From: Haloferax namakaokahaiae
GTDB taxonomy: Archaea; Halobacteriota; Halobacteria; Halobacteriales; Haloferacaceae
Reading direction: 5' to 3'
Assembly (NCBI RefSeq): GCF_042663225.1
Contig: NZ_JBHTAA010000005.1
Location: 1,674,001-1,738,000 of the forward strand
DNA: 64,000 bases
Made by a program: the position numbers and the translations under genes. Below the pieces are notes generated by a model. The model was not told the DNA's origin and searched no databases. It worked only from the letters and a program-made list of their open reading frames with translations. Below, piece by piece: positions 1 to 8,839 of this stretch (positions are counted from its first letter, which is position 1; each line of letters opens with the position of its first letter).

Positions 1-1
1 G

Positions 2-526
2 AAGGGGATGGCCCAGCGCCTCGCCCTCGGCATGGCGCTCGTCGGCAACCCCGACCTGCTCATCCTCGACGAGCCTTCCTCGGGACTCGACCCCGCGGGA
101 GCGAAAGAGATGCGCGATATCGTCCGCGAAGAGGCAGCACGCGGTGCGACGGTGTTCTTCTCCAGCCACGTGCTCGGACAGGTCGAAGCCGTGTGTGACC
201 GCGTCGGAATCCTCCGAAACGGCGCGCTCATCGCCGAAGACACCATCGACGGGCTCCGCGAACAGATGCAGGGCGAAGCGGTCCTGCGAATCGACGTCGT
301 GGGCGACGTCGAACTCGGCGTGGTCGAAGCGGTCGAGGGCGTCTCCTCGGCGACGGCCGATGGCGACACGCTCGTCGTCTCCTGTACCGACGACGCGAAG
401 ACGCGCGTCATCACCGCAATCGAGGAGTCCGGTGCGACCGTCTCCGACTTCGAGACCGACGCCGCCTCGCTGGAGGACATCTTCCTCGCCTACACCGAGG
501 CCGAACCCACGGAGGTGACCGCATGA
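2..526 (+). CDS. ABC transporter ATP-binding protein, C-terminal part (5' end outside window)
   Basis: This is the C-terminal half of an ABC ATPase that energises the membrane protein encoded next. The reading frame is open to the first base and begins inside the signature motif (KGMAQRLALG), followed by Walker B with its catalytic Glu (LLILDEPSSGLDP) and the H-loop His (FFSSHVLGQVE). The Walker A half lies upstream of the window. The roughly 100-residue C-terminal tail after the H-loop is typical of DrrA/CcmA/NosF-like subunits. It overlaps the permease gene by four bases (ATGA), so the two are translationally coupled. The substrate cannot be told from sequence. Confidence 0.93.
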   Translation, partial: KGMAQRLALGMALVGNPDLLILDEPSSGLDPAGAKEMRDIVREEAARGATVFFSSHVLGQVEAVCDRVGILRNGALIAEDTIDGLREQMQGEAVLRIDVVGDVELGVVEAVEGVSSATADGDTLVVSCTDDAKTRVITAIEESGATVSDFETDAASLEDIFLAYTEAEPTEVTA

Positions 527-1446
527 CGCTCGAATCGGTCGCCCGCAAGGACTTCCGCGATGCGATTCGCTCGCGGTGGCTCGCCGGACTGACGGTCTTT
601 TTCGCCCTCCTCATCGGCGGTTCGACCGCGCTGTTCTTCGGCGTGCTGCTCAAGGGTGCGGGCGCGAACTCCGAGTCCCTCTTCGGGCTGACCTCGACGC
701 TTCAGGGGCTGTTTAGCTTCTCCTATGCCGGGATGCTCGGGTTCGTCCTCGCGCTCATCGCGCTCGTGACGGCCCACGGCGCGCTCATCGACGAGCGCGA
801 ATCGGGGACGCTGAAGCTCCTGTTGTCGCTGCCGAACTCCCGCCGCGACGTGGTCTTCGGCAAGTTCCTCGGCCGGACGCTCGTCGTCTCGATTTCGGTG
901 CTCGTCGGATTCATCGTCGCGTTCTTCGCAATGGCCGCGACGGGGACGCAGATTCTGTTCACCTCCTACCTCGGACAGGTCGCACTCTCCGGTCTCCTCA
1001 CCGCGTCGTTCGTCTCTATCGGCATCTGGCTCTCGGCGACCTCGGAGTCCCAGCGACAGGCCCTCTTCGGCACGATTGGCATCTACTTCATCTTCTCCGT
1101 GCTCTGGGCGTCGGTCGCAACGGGCGTTCCGCGCCTCCTCAACTGGGTGATTACGGAACTCGGTATGGAGTCGCTCAGCGCGCCGCAAATCGTCCAGATG
1201 CGGCTGTTCATCAAGTATCTGAACCCGCTTCGCGCCTACGAGACGCTCATCGCCGAACTCTACGGCTCTGCGGAGGCGGCGCGCCTGTTCAAAGCCAGCC
1301 TCGGCGAGCAACTGGTCCTCCAGCCAATCTTCTCGGAGTCGCTCCCGTTCTACTTCAGCGGCGGATTCATCCTCGCTATCCTCCTCGCGTGGATTATCGT
1401 CCCGCCGCTCCTCGGCTACCGCTCCTTCGAGAAAAGCGACCTCTGA
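523..1446 (+). CDS. ABC-2 type transporter permease (NosY/DrrB-like)
   Basis: Membrane subunit of 307 residues forming an exporter with the ATPase before it. The N-terminus (MTLESVARKDFRDAIRSRW) is the amphipathic start common to ABC-2/NosY permeases; about six hydrophobic segments follow, with the central ERESGTLKLLLSLPNSR loop that in this family contacts the ATPase and precedes GKFLGR. The last helix ends near residue 295 with a short basic/acidic tail. It starts at the ATG overlapping the ATPase stop. The family includes multidrug, copper-site and antibiotic exporters; nothing here identifies the cargo. Confidence 0.9.
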   Translation: MTLESVARKDFRDAIRSRWLAGLTVFFALLIGGSTALFFGVLLKGAGANSESLFGLTSTLQGLFSFSYAGMLGFVLALIALVTAHGALIDERESGTLKLLLSLPNSRRDVVFGKFLGRTLVVSISVLVGFIVAFFAMAATGTQILFTSYLGQVALSGLLTASFVSIGIWLSATSESQRQALFGTIGIYFIFSVLWASVATGVPRLLNWVITELGMESLSAPQIVQMRLFIKYLNPLRAYETLIAELYGSAEAARLFKASLGEQLVLQPIFSESLPFYFSGGFILAILLAWIIVPPLLGYRSFEKSDL

Positions 1447-1496
1447 GGTCGCCTCCGACTGTTTTCACCGACGTTCGCGCCGTCTCGGCCTCCGAC

Positions 1497-3641
1497 TCAC
1501 GCCGGCGGGTAGTCGATACCGCGCTCGGCCAACAACTCCGCGAACGCCGATTCGTCTCGCACCGGAACGTCGCGCTCGTCGGCGTCGTCGCGCTTCGATT
1601 GCCCCGGATTCTCGCCGACGACGAGGTAGTCGGTGTTGCCCGAGACCGACCCCGTGACGGACCCGCCGTGGCGCTCGACGAGTTCCGTGACGTCGCTTCG
1701 GGGGACCGAGAGCGTCCCCGTGACGACGAAGGTGAGTCCGTCGAGTTCGTCGCCGCCGGATTCGACGGGTTCGGGTTCGACGCCTCGGTCCAAGAGCGCG
1801 CGAACGACGGCGCGGTTGTCCTCGTTCTCGAAGAAGTCGCGGATGTGGTGGGCGACGGTCTCGCCCACGTCGTCTACTGTCTGCAATTGGGCTTCGAACG
1901 CGTCGAACTCGGCTTCGTCTGTGTCCGAACCGAGCGGGAAGGCGTCTATCGACCCGAACTCCCGAGCCAACCCGCGGGCGGTCGCCTCGCCGACTTCGGG
2001 AATCCCGAGACCGACGAGAAAGGAGTCGAGCGTCGGCCGCTTCGACTCGGCGACCGACTCCACGAGGTTCCGGGCGCTCGTCTCGCCCCACCCGTCGAGC
2101 GCTTCGAGGTCCTCGACCGTCAGGTCGTAGAGGTCGGCGACCGACTCCACGAGGCCCTCTTCGACCAACTGCGAGACGCGCTCGCCGCCGAGTCCGTCGA
2201 TGTCCATCGCGCTCTTGATGGCGAAGTGGCCAATCGAGGCTTCGCGCTGGGCGGGACACGAGAGACCGCCGGAACAGAACGCCAGCGGGCCGTCGCGGTC
2301 CACGACGCTCCCGCAGACGGGGCATTCGTCGGGGAATTCGTAGCTCCCGCCGGCGTCTTCGTCGGACTCCGTCCGGCGGGCCGACGAATGTTGCTCGCCG
2401 GCTTCGACCACCTCGACGACCTGCGGAATCACGTCGCCGGCGCGCTTGATTCGGACCGTATCGCCGATGGCGACGCCCAGTGACTCGATTTCGTCCGGGT
2501 TGTGGAGCGTCGCCCGCGAGACGGTGACGCCGCCGACGTCCACGGGGTCCAACAGCGCGACGGGCGTGAGTCGGCCGGTTCGACCGACCTGTACGACGAT
2601 ATCGCGGAGTATCGTCACCTCCTGTCTGGCGGGGAACTTGTAGGCGAACGCCCACCGGACGGAGCGACTCTTCTCGCCCAACCGCTCGCGCGCCTCGCGG
2701 GAATCGACTTTGATGACCGTCCCGTCGATTTCGTAATCGAGGTCGTCGCGCGCGGCCTGCATCCGATTGCGGTAGTCGATTGCGCCCTCGACGTCTTCGA
2801 CGCGTTCGATTCGGTCGGCGACGCGCAGGCCCCAGTCTCGAAGGTCGTCCAGCGATTCCCACTGCGTATCGGGCATCTCGCTGGCGTCGAGAATATCGTA
2901 GAAGAAGATAGAGAGCGGCCGTGAGGCGACGACCGAGGGGTCGAGGTTGCGAAGCGTTCCGGCGGCGGCGTTGCGCGGGTTGGCGAAGGGTTCGTCGCCC
3001 GCTTCGACGCGCTCGCGGTTCAGGTCGGCGAAGGCGGGTTTCGGCATGTACACCTCGCCGCGGACGGCGAGCGTCTCTGGGTAGTCCCCGCGAAGTCGGA
3101 GCGGGACGGCCGGAATCGTCTTCACCTGCGCGCTCACGTCGTCGCCGCGCTGGCCGTCGCCGCGGGTCGCGGCGTGGACGAACTCCCCGTCTTCGTAGAC
3201 GACTTCGAGCGACAGGCCGTCGAACTTCGGTTCGCAGACGTAGGCCACCTCGCCGACCGTCCGGCGGACGCGTTCGTCGAACTCCCGCAACTCCTCGGCC
3301 TCCGTGCTCTGGTCGATAGAGAGCATCGGCGCGACGTGTTCGACCGTTTCGAGTTCGTCGAGTGGTGTCCCGCCGACGCGACTCGTCGGACTCCCGGTCG
3401 TATCGAGGTCGAAGGCGTCTTCGAGGTCCTGCAATCGCCCGAAGAGGGCGTCGTAGGCGGCATCCGAGACGAGCGGGTCGGCATCGACGTAGTAGCGGTA
3501 GTCGTGCTCGCGGATGGCTTCGCGGAGGAGTTCGGCCTGTTTCGCTCCCTCGTCCCGAGACAGCGAGTCGATGGGGTCGAACTCGGTCGGTGGCGCTCGA
3601 AGGTAGGGGTTCGAATCGGACCCGGCGTCGGCGTCGCTCAT
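1497..3641 (-). CDS. ligA: NAD-dependent DNA ligase LigA
   Basis: Seals nicks in DNA using NAD+ as AMP donor, a bacterial-type enzyme that haloarchaea carry beside their ATP-dependent ligase. 714 residues. In order: NAD-binding Ia domain (HDYRYYVDADPLVSDAAYD, about 46-64), adenylation domain with the nucleotidyl-accepting Lys139 in CEPKFDG, OB fold, four-Cys zinc finger (CPVCG...FCSGGLSCPAQ), helix-hairpin-helix repeats, and a C-terminal BRCT domain (LTFVVTGTLSVPRSDV). The length is a little above the bacterial norm because of an acidic N-terminal stretch and acidic insertions. No operon partner: the flanking genes are convergent or separated. All key motifs are intact. Confidence 0.97.
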   Translation of the reverse strand: MSDADAGSDSNPYLRAPPTEFDPIDSLSRDEGAKQAELLREAIREHDYRYYVDADPLVSDAAYDALFGRLQDLEDAFDLDTTGSPTSRVGGTPLDELETVEHVAPMLSIDQSTEAEELREFDERVRRTVGEVAYVCEPKFDGLSLEVVYEDGEFVHAATRGDGQRGDDVSAQVKTIPAVPLRLRGDYPETLAVRGEVYMPKPAFADLNRERVEAGDEPFANPRNAAAGTLRNLDPSVVASRPLSIFFYDILDASEMPDTQWESLDDLRDWGLRVADRIERVEDVEGAIDYRNRMQAARDDLDYEIDGTVIKVDSREARERLGEKSRSVRWAFAYKFPARQEVTILRDIVVQVGRTGRLTPVALLDPVDVGGVTVSRATLHNPDEIESLGVAIGDTVRIKRAGDVIPQVVEVVEAGEQHSSARRTESDEDAGGSYEFPDECPVCGSVVDRDGPLAFCSGGLSCPAQREASIGHFAIKSAMDIDGLGGERVSQLVEEGLVESVADLYDLTVEDLEALDGWGETSARNLVESVAESKRPTLDSFLVGLGIPEVGEATARGLAREFGSIDAFPLGSDTDEAEFDAFEAQLQTVDDVGETVAHHIRDFFENEDNRAVVRALLDRGVEPEPVESGGDELDGLTFVVTGTLSVPRSDVTELVERHGGSVTGSVSGNTDYLVVGENPGQSKRDDADERDVPVRDESAFAELLAERGIDYPPA

Positions 3642-3680
3642 AATGCGTTGTGTCGAACGGGCGATGGGTAAAGTTGCTCG

Positions 3681-3899
3681 TTAGGCGAACAGATAGGCCA
3701 CGCCGAGGGCGGTGGCGAAGATGCCGCCGAACCGGGTGAGCGTGACGTTCCACTCGGCGGGTTCGACTTCGTCACGCGGCGTTTTGCTCCCGAACGCGTC
3801 GATTTGCTCGCCGAGTTTCGTCACTCGGCACGGAAACACCGCGCCGGGGAGGCCGAAGGCCAGAAACATGACGCCGACGAGCCACAGGTCCGTTGCCAT
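3681..3899 (-). CDS. Small two-helix membrane protein, function unknown
   Basis: A 72-residue protein with two hydrophobic segments (about 5-23 and 55-71) separated by a charged loop. The sequence between ligase and P450 has no other strong frame, and the charge pattern (DEVEPAEW) fits haloarchaeal coding sequence. It lies 39 bases upstream of ligA on the same strand and could be co-transcribed with it. I do not recognise a family; similar short membrane proteins are common in haloarchaea. Confidence 0.6.
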   Translation of the reverse strand: MATDLWLVGVMFLAFGLPGAVFPCRVTKLGEQIDAFGSKTPRDEVEPAEWNVTLTRFGGIFATALGVAYLFA

Positions 3900-3953
3900 A
3901 CTCGAACGATTCGACGGTTCGACATGAGTGTTCGGGCGGATGGCGCTTCTCGA

Positions 3954-5312
3954 TTACTCCCCGCGGCGGCGGACGACCATCTCCACCGGCCCGTCGGGTC
4001 GCAGCGTAATCGAGGGGTCGAACGAGAGGTCGTGGGTCGGTTCGACGGTCCACGCTTGGGCGAGCGTGGCGAGGACGAGACGCGCTTCCATCATGGCGAA
4101 GCGGTCGCCGATACAGCGACGCGGGCCGCCGCCGAACGGGAAGTACGCGTAGGCAGGGAGGGCCTTCTCGAACTCGCTGGTCCAGCGACTCGGGCGGAAC
4201 TGTTCGGGGTCGTCGTAGAACCGCGGGTCGCGGTGGAGCACCCACTGCTGGACGGCGACGGTCTGGCCGACGGGAACCTCGTATCCGCCGACGGTGTCGG
4301 GTTCGGCCGCCTCGCGGATGAGTTCCCACACCGGCGGATAGACGCGCATCCCCTCTTTGACGACTTGCTCGGTGTACGTGAGGTCGCCGAGCGAGGCGAA
4401 CGACGCGCGGCCCCCGCCGAGGACGCTGTCCAATTCCTCGTGAAGCATCGCCTCTTGGTCGGGGTTGCGCCCGAGGAGGTGGAGCGTGTAGGTGAGTGCG
4501 AGTGCGGTCGTCTCGTGGCCGGCCAGCAGGATGGTGACGAGTTCGTCTCGAATCTGCTTTTCCGGTAACGGGTCGCCGTTCTCGTCGCGGAACGAGAGGA
4601 GGAGCGAGACGACATCGCTCGCGTCTTCGTCGGCCTTGCCGTCGCGGTAGTCGTTGACGATGCGGCCGACGACTTCTTGCAGGTCGGCTAAGGCGGACTT
4701 GTATCGACGATTGAGCGGCGTGGGAACCCAGCGCGGAATCTCGACGGGACGGCGCATGTTGGTCGAAGAGTAGTCCATGACCGTTTCGAGCGCGTCGCCG
4801 ACGGCCGACTCCTCTTCGCGGATATCCACGTCGAACAGCGTCTTCGCGGCGATTTCGACGGTGAGGCTCATCATATCGTCGTGGATGTCGCGGGTCTGGC
4901 CGTCTTCCCACGACGACAGCATGCGCTCGGTGTACTCGACCATCACGTCGCTGTAGCGTTCGAGCATCTGCGGCAGGAACGCCGGTTGCATGAGGTGGCG
5001 CTGTTGTCGCCAGAACTCGCCTTCGCTCGTGAGGAGACCCTCGCCGAGTACGGGACCCAGCGACCCCTGGAAGAGTTCGCCTTTGATGTACTTCTGATTC
5101 GCCTGTACGAGCACGTGTTCGACGAGTTCGGGGTCGCTCAACTGGTAGAACGAGATGCCGCCCAGTTCGTAGTGGGCGACGGGACCGTACTCGCGTGCGA
5201 CGTCGGTGATGAACGAGAGCGGTCCGGCGGCGTACTGGAACGTGTTCTTGGCGAACGGGACACCCGACGGACCCGGTGGGTCCTCGCGCGAGACAGGCGT
5301 GGACTTCGACAT
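3954..5312 (-). CDS. Cytochrome P450
   Basis: Haem-thiolate monooxygenase of 452 residues, soluble by sequence. Visible hallmarks: I-helix oxygen-binding motif AGHETT (264-269), K-helix ExxR (Glu320-Arg323), the PERF-like region DPEQFRPSRW (about 368-377) and the haem loop FGGGPRRCIG with proximal ligand Cys400. The overall pattern (PPGPSGVPF at the start, AGHETTALAL) is closest to the CYP4/CYP102/CYP174-like group seen in haloarchaea. Its own TATA box lies at 5367-5375, overlapping the end of the upstream regulator gene. Redox partner and substrate are unknown; a 2Fe-2S ferredoxin gene lies 6 kb away. Confidence 0.93.
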   Translation of the reverse strand: MSKSTPVSREDPPGPSGVPFAKNTFQYAAGPLSFITDVAREYGPVAHYELGGISFYQLSDPELVEHVLVQANQKYIKGELFQGSLGPVLGEGLLTSEGEFWRQQRHLMQPAFLPQMLERYSDVMVEYTERMLSSWEDGQTRDIHDDMMSLTVEIAAKTLFDVDIREEESAVGDALETVMDYSSTNMRRPVEIPRWVPTPLNRRYKSALADLQEVVGRIVNDYRDGKADEDASDVVSLLLSFRDENGDPLPEKQIRDELVTILLAGHETTALALTYTLHLLGRNPDQEAMLHEELDSVLGGGRASFASLGDLTYTEQVVKEGMRVYPPVWELIREAAEPDTVGGYEVPVGQTVAVQQWVLHRDPRFYDDPEQFRPSRWTSEFEKALPAYAYFPFGGGPRRCIGDRFAMMEARLVLATLAQAWTVEPTHDLSFDPSITLRPDGPVEMVVRRRGE

Positions 5313-5366
5313 ACCACGTGCTACGCCGCGTCCGGCAATGGGGTTATTGCCGTCGGCGAGCGGCCT

Positions 5367-5375
5367 TTTATATAC
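5367..5375 (-). promoter_or_regulatory. TATA box of the P450 gene
   Basis: On the minus strand this reads TATATAAAA, a strong archaeal TATA element, about 55 bases upstream of the P450 start codon, which leaves a 5' leader of roughly 30 bases. It touches the stop codon of the upstream regulator, so P450 can be transcribed independently of it. Confidence 0.6.
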
Positions 5376-6023
5376 TCACCCGAGTTTGGTCAGGACGTGT
5401 GATTCGGCCTTCCGGAGGTGCTCAGAGGCCGTACTGGGCGAACAGTCGAGTTCGTCGGCGACGTCGTCGATGGTCGCGTCGCGCGGCACGTCGTAGTAGC
5501 CGAGTTCGACGGCGACCGAGAGGGCCTCTCGTTGTCTCGTGGTCAGTCCGGCCCGAACGCTGTCGGTCACGGGCGTGTACTCGGAGAGACCATCGACGGA
5601 GAACGCCGCCGAAATGGGGTCCGGAAGCGACGAGACCGCCGCCGTGAGTTGCGAGTGACTGCCGAGGACGTGGACGGTCACGCCCTCTCTCGTGAGTCGA
5701 ATCGGGGTATCGAGCAACAGGTCGTACTCGTCGAGGAGTTCGAGCAGGCGGCGGACCTCCTCCGTGGGGTGCATGTGCAGGTGGCAGACGGCACCACCGT
5801 CCGCGGTCGGCGAGATATCGAAGTCCACGATATCGTCTTTGGCGGCCACCCGCGCCGGGTCCGGTGCGGTTTCGAGGTGACACAGTTCGACGAGGGTTCC
5901 GTCGCGCCGCAGTCGAATGTCTCTGAGTTCGCCCCGCGGCCACTCGCCGTCGGTGACGAACACGTCGTAGAGGTCACCGAACGGGTTGGACTCGGTGTCG
6001 AAGTGGGCCCGCAAACACTTCAT
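5376..6023 (-). CDS. Bacterio-opsin-activator (Bat) type HTH transcriptional regulator
   Basis: DNA-binding regulator of 215 residues. The C-terminal quarter is the Bat-type HTH_10 domain: LTTRQREALSVAVELGYYDVPR followed by the recognition part DDVADELDCSPSTASEHLRKAE. The N-terminal 150 residues are the usual small sensing domain without a recognisable ligand site. The frame extends upstream to 6146, but I chose the ATG at 6023 (MKCLRAHFD) because the N-terminus then matches the family and the longer version would run through the promoter of the divergent metY gene. It sits just upstream of the P450 and divergent from metY; either could be its target. Confidence 0.85.
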   Translation of the reverse strand: MKCLRAHFDTESNPFGDLYDVFVTDGEWPRGELRDIRLRRDGTLVELCHLETAPDPARVAAKDDIVDFDISPTADGGAVCHLHMHPTEEVRRLLELLDEYDLLLDTPIRLTREGVTVHVLGSHSQLTAAVSSLPDPISAAFSVDGLSEYTPVTDSVRAGLTTRQREALSVAVELGYYDVPRDATIDDVADELDCSPSTASEHLRKAESHVLTKLG

Positions 6024-6092
6024 ACGAGTTCTCGCGCCCACGAGCGTATCAACGTATTCTCCCCCGTCCGGCAACGCTTGCCGTAACTGGCG

Positions 6093-6100
6093 GTTATACA
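6093..6100 (+). promoter_or_regulatory. TATA box of the metY-metX cluster
   Basis: TTATACA-type element centred about 30 bases before the ATG at 6127, which fits a near-leaderless transcript. It supports the choice of that ATG over an upstream in-frame start at 5986 and lies in the divergent spacer shared with the Bat-type regulator. Confidence 0.5.
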
Positions 6101-6126
6101 TCTTTACAGAATTATGCACCACGTAC

Positions 6127-7464
6127 ATGACACGAGGTTTCCGCACCCGCGGCCTGCACGCCGGACAGGTCCCGGACCCGGCGACAGGGGCGCGTGCCCC
6201 ACCGCTCTACCAAACCACGTCGTACGTGTTCGACGACGCCGACCACGCCGCAGACCTCTACGCGCTCGACGCCGAGGGCGACGTGTACTCCCGAATTTCG
6301 AACCCGACGACTCGAATCCTCGAACGCCGCCTCGCCGCCCTCGAAGCGGGTGTCGATGCCGTCGCCACCTCCTCCGGGATGGCCGCCCTCGACGCGATTA
6401 CGACGACGCTCGCCTCCGCCGGCGACAACGTCGTCCTCTCCGAAGACATGTACGGTGGCACGTCTTCGTACTTCTCTCACACTGCAACTCGTCGCGGTAT
6501 CGAACCCCGAACCGTCGAGACGCTCGATATCGACGCCTACGCCGACGCAATCGACGAAGACACCGAGTTCGTCCACATCGAGACGGTGGCCAATCCCTCG
6601 CTGAAGACGCCCGATTTCGAAGCAGTTGCCGACGTGGCCCACGAACACGAAGTCCCGCTCGTCGTGGACAACACGTTCGCTACGCCCGCCCTCTGCCGAC
6701 CTATCGAACACGGCGCGGACATCGTCTGGGAGTCCACGACGAAGTGGATTCACGGCTCCGGAACCACCGTCGGCGGCGTCGTCGTCGATGGTGGCGTCTT
6801 CCCGTGGGACGCGGCCGACTACGACGAACTCTCGGGTGAAAACCCCGCCTTCGGCGTTGACTTCGTCGAACGGTTCGGCGAGCGCGCGTTCGCCCAAGCG
6901 GTGCGCCACCGCGCCGTGAGAAGCGTCGGGTACTGCCAGTCGCCGTTCGACGCGTGGCAGACGATTCAGGGGCTCGAAACGCTCGGGCTTCGCATGCAAG
7001 CCCACTGCGACAACGCCCGACAGGTCGCCGAGTTCCTCCGCGACCACGACGACGTGGCGTGGGTCACCTACCCCGGATTCGAAGACCACGAGACGAACCA
7101 CCTCGCCTCGGAGTACCTCGATGGCTTCGCGGGCATGGTCACGTTCGGACTCGTCGGCGAGGACGACGAAGCCTCCTACGCGGCCGCGAAGACCGTCTGC
7201 GAGTCGGTCGAACTCGTGAGCTTCCTCGCCAACATCGGCGACGCGAAGTCGCTGCTCATCCACCCGGCATCGACCACCCACGCCCAACTCTCGCTCGACG
7301 AACAGCGGGCCGCGGGCGTCGCACCCGACCTGCTTCGCCTCTCGGTCGGCATCGAGGACGCAGACGACATCATCGCGGACCTCGACCAAGCCATCGCGCG
7401 GGCGACGGATGAGACACGCACCGACGGCGAAACACCCTCACCGACGACACGCACAGAACCATGA
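6127..7464 (+). CDS. metY: O-acetylhomoserine aminocarboxypropyltransferase (sulfhydrylase), copy 1
   Basis: PLP enzyme making homocysteine from O-acetylhomoserine and sulfide; 445 residues. Family hallmarks: N-terminal TRGLHAGQ and PPLYQTTSYVF, the substrate region YSRISNPT, SSGMAA for PLP phosphate, DNTFATP, and Lys206 in ESTTKWIHG for the PLP Schiff base. It overlaps metX by ATGA, and a paralogue lies after metX. A stretch of 95 bases around the PLP lysine (6661-6755) is nearly identical to the paralogue, far more than the rest. Residues 258-270 (AQAVRHRAVRSVG) differ from copy 2. Cystathionine gamma-synthase activity is an alternative within the same family. Confidence 0.92.
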   Translation: MTRGFRTRGLHAGQVPDPATGARAPPLYQTTSYVFDDADHAADLYALDAEGDVYSRISNPTTRILERRLAALEAGVDAVATSSGMAALDAITTTLASAGDNVVLSEDMYGGTSSYFSHTATRRGIEPRTVETLDIDAYADAIDEDTEFVHIETVANPSLKTPDFEAVADVAHEHEVPLVVDNTFATPALCRPIEHGADIVWESTTKWIHGSGTTVGGVVVDGGVFPWDAADYDELSGENPAFGVDFVERFGERAFAQAVRHRAVRSVGYCQSPFDAWQTIQGLETLGLRMQAHCDNARQVAEFLRDHDDVAWVTYPGFEDHETNHLASEYLDGFAGMVTFGLVGEDDEASYAAAKTVCESVELVSFLANIGDAKSLLIHPASTTHAQLSLDEQRAAGVAPDLLRLSVGIEDADDIIADLDQAIARATDETRTDGETPSPTTRTEP

Positions 7465-8705
7465 GTCGCGGGCGAACCAGTCCCGGCCGACAGAGCGAGT
7501 CGGCGACGGCCGACCTCGGCGAGTTCCGATTCGAATCCGGTGAGTCGATTCCGAACCTCCAGATTGCGTACGCCACCTATGGCGAGTTCACGGGCGACAA
7601 TGCAGTCCTCGTCTGTCACGGTCTCACCGGAAGCCAGCACGTCGCGGGCTACGGCAACGGAAGCGGCGTCGCCGGGCAAGCGCGCGCGTGGTGGTCCGAC
7701 ATCGTCGGACCCGGGAAGGCCATCGACACCAACGAGTACTACGTCGTCTGCGCGAACGTCCCCGGCTCTTGCTACGGGTCCAGTGGCCCGGCGAGCGACA
7801 GTCCCGACGGTGACCCGTGGGGGACCGACTTTCCACCCGTCACCATCGGCGACTGGACGCGGGCACAGCGACGACTGTGTGACCACCTCGGCATCGGCCG
7901 TCTGCACGCCGTCGTCGGTGGCTCCGTCGGTGGGATGAACGCCCTCGACTGGGCGGTCCGCTACCCCGACGACGTGGCTCGAATCGTCGTCGTCGCCTCG
8001 GCCGCCCGCCTCGACCCGCAGTGTCTCGGTCTCGACGCCATCGCCCGTCGCGCCATCACGACCGACCCGAACTGGAACGGCGGCGACTACTACGGCGAGG
8101 ACGCACGACCCGACGCCGGACTCGGACTGGCCCGCCAAATCGGTCACGTGATGTACCTCTCGAAGGAGTCGATGGACCACAAGTTCGGCCGGCGAGCGGC
8201 GGGTCGCGGCGGCCGCGGCGACTCGTATCCGGCCGACCCCGCGGCGATGTTCTTCCCCTACCGCGAAGTCGAATCCTATCTCGATTACCAGGGCGAGAAG
8301 TTCGCCCAGCGATTCGACGCCAACTCGTACCTGTATCTCACCCGCGCGATGGACGATTACGACCTCTCGGAGGGCTACGAGTCGGACTCCGCGGCGCTCG
8401 CGGCGTTCGAGGGTGAAGCGCTCTTGCTCTCGTTTACCGGCGACTGGCACTTCACGACCGAACAGGCCGAGTCGCTGGCGTCGGCCTGCCGCCGGGTCGA
8501 GGTCCCAGTCTCGCACCACGTCGTCGAGTCCGACCACGGCCACGACGCGTTCCTCGTCGAACCCGAGAAAGTCGGCCCGCCGGTGAGCGACTTCCTCGTT
8601 GACGGCCCGTCGGGTCGCGCCGTCACCGACACCGCCTCCGACAACCACGTCGCGGACGACGAGACGGACTTCGCACCGGTTCACTCCTCGCTGTTCAGTC
8701 GGTAG
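7461..8705 (+). CDS. metX: Homoserine O-acetyltransferase MetX
   Basis: Transfers acetyl from acetyl-CoA to homoserine, giving the substrate of the MetY enzymes on both sides. 414 residues, alpha/beta hydrolase fold: nucleophile Ser155 in VGGSVGGMNALDWA, Asp328 in SFTGDWHF and His361 in SDHGHDAFL form the triad, with the LTGSQH oxyanion region near residue 55. Starts at the ATG that overlaps the upstream metY stop (ATGA), so the two are translationally coupled. The distinction between acetyl- and succinyl-transferase is made on family resemblance and context (MetY uses the acetyl ester). Confidence 0.95.
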   Translation: MSRGRTSPGRQSESATADLGEFRFESGESIPNLQIAYATYGEFTGDNAVLVCHGLTGSQHVAGYGNGSGVAGQARAWWSDIVGPGKAIDTNEYYVVCANVPGSCYGSSGPASDSPDGDPWGTDFPPVTIGDWTRAQRRLCDHLGIGRLHAVVGGSVGGMNALDWAVRYPDDVARIVVVASAARLDPQCLGLDAIARRAITTDPNWNGGDYYGEDARPDAGLGLARQIGHVMYLSKESMDHKFGRRAAGRGGRGDSYPADPAAMFFPYREVESYLDYQGEKFAQRFDANSYLYLTRAMDDYDLSEGYESDSAALAAFEGEALLLSFTGDWHFTTEQAESLASACRRVEVPVSHHVVESDHGHDAFLVEPEKVGPPVSDFLVDGPSGRAVTDTASDNHVADDETDFAPVHSSLFSR

Positions 8706-8839
8706 GTCCGGTCGGCTCCGAGTCTCGGTCACCACCGTCCGTCCGACCCGACGAGCCACGCGTGTCACTTCGTCGCAGACACCGGCGGGAATTGCGCTCG
8801 CCACACCGATTTAGGCCGGTTCGCTCCCATTGCCGAGCC

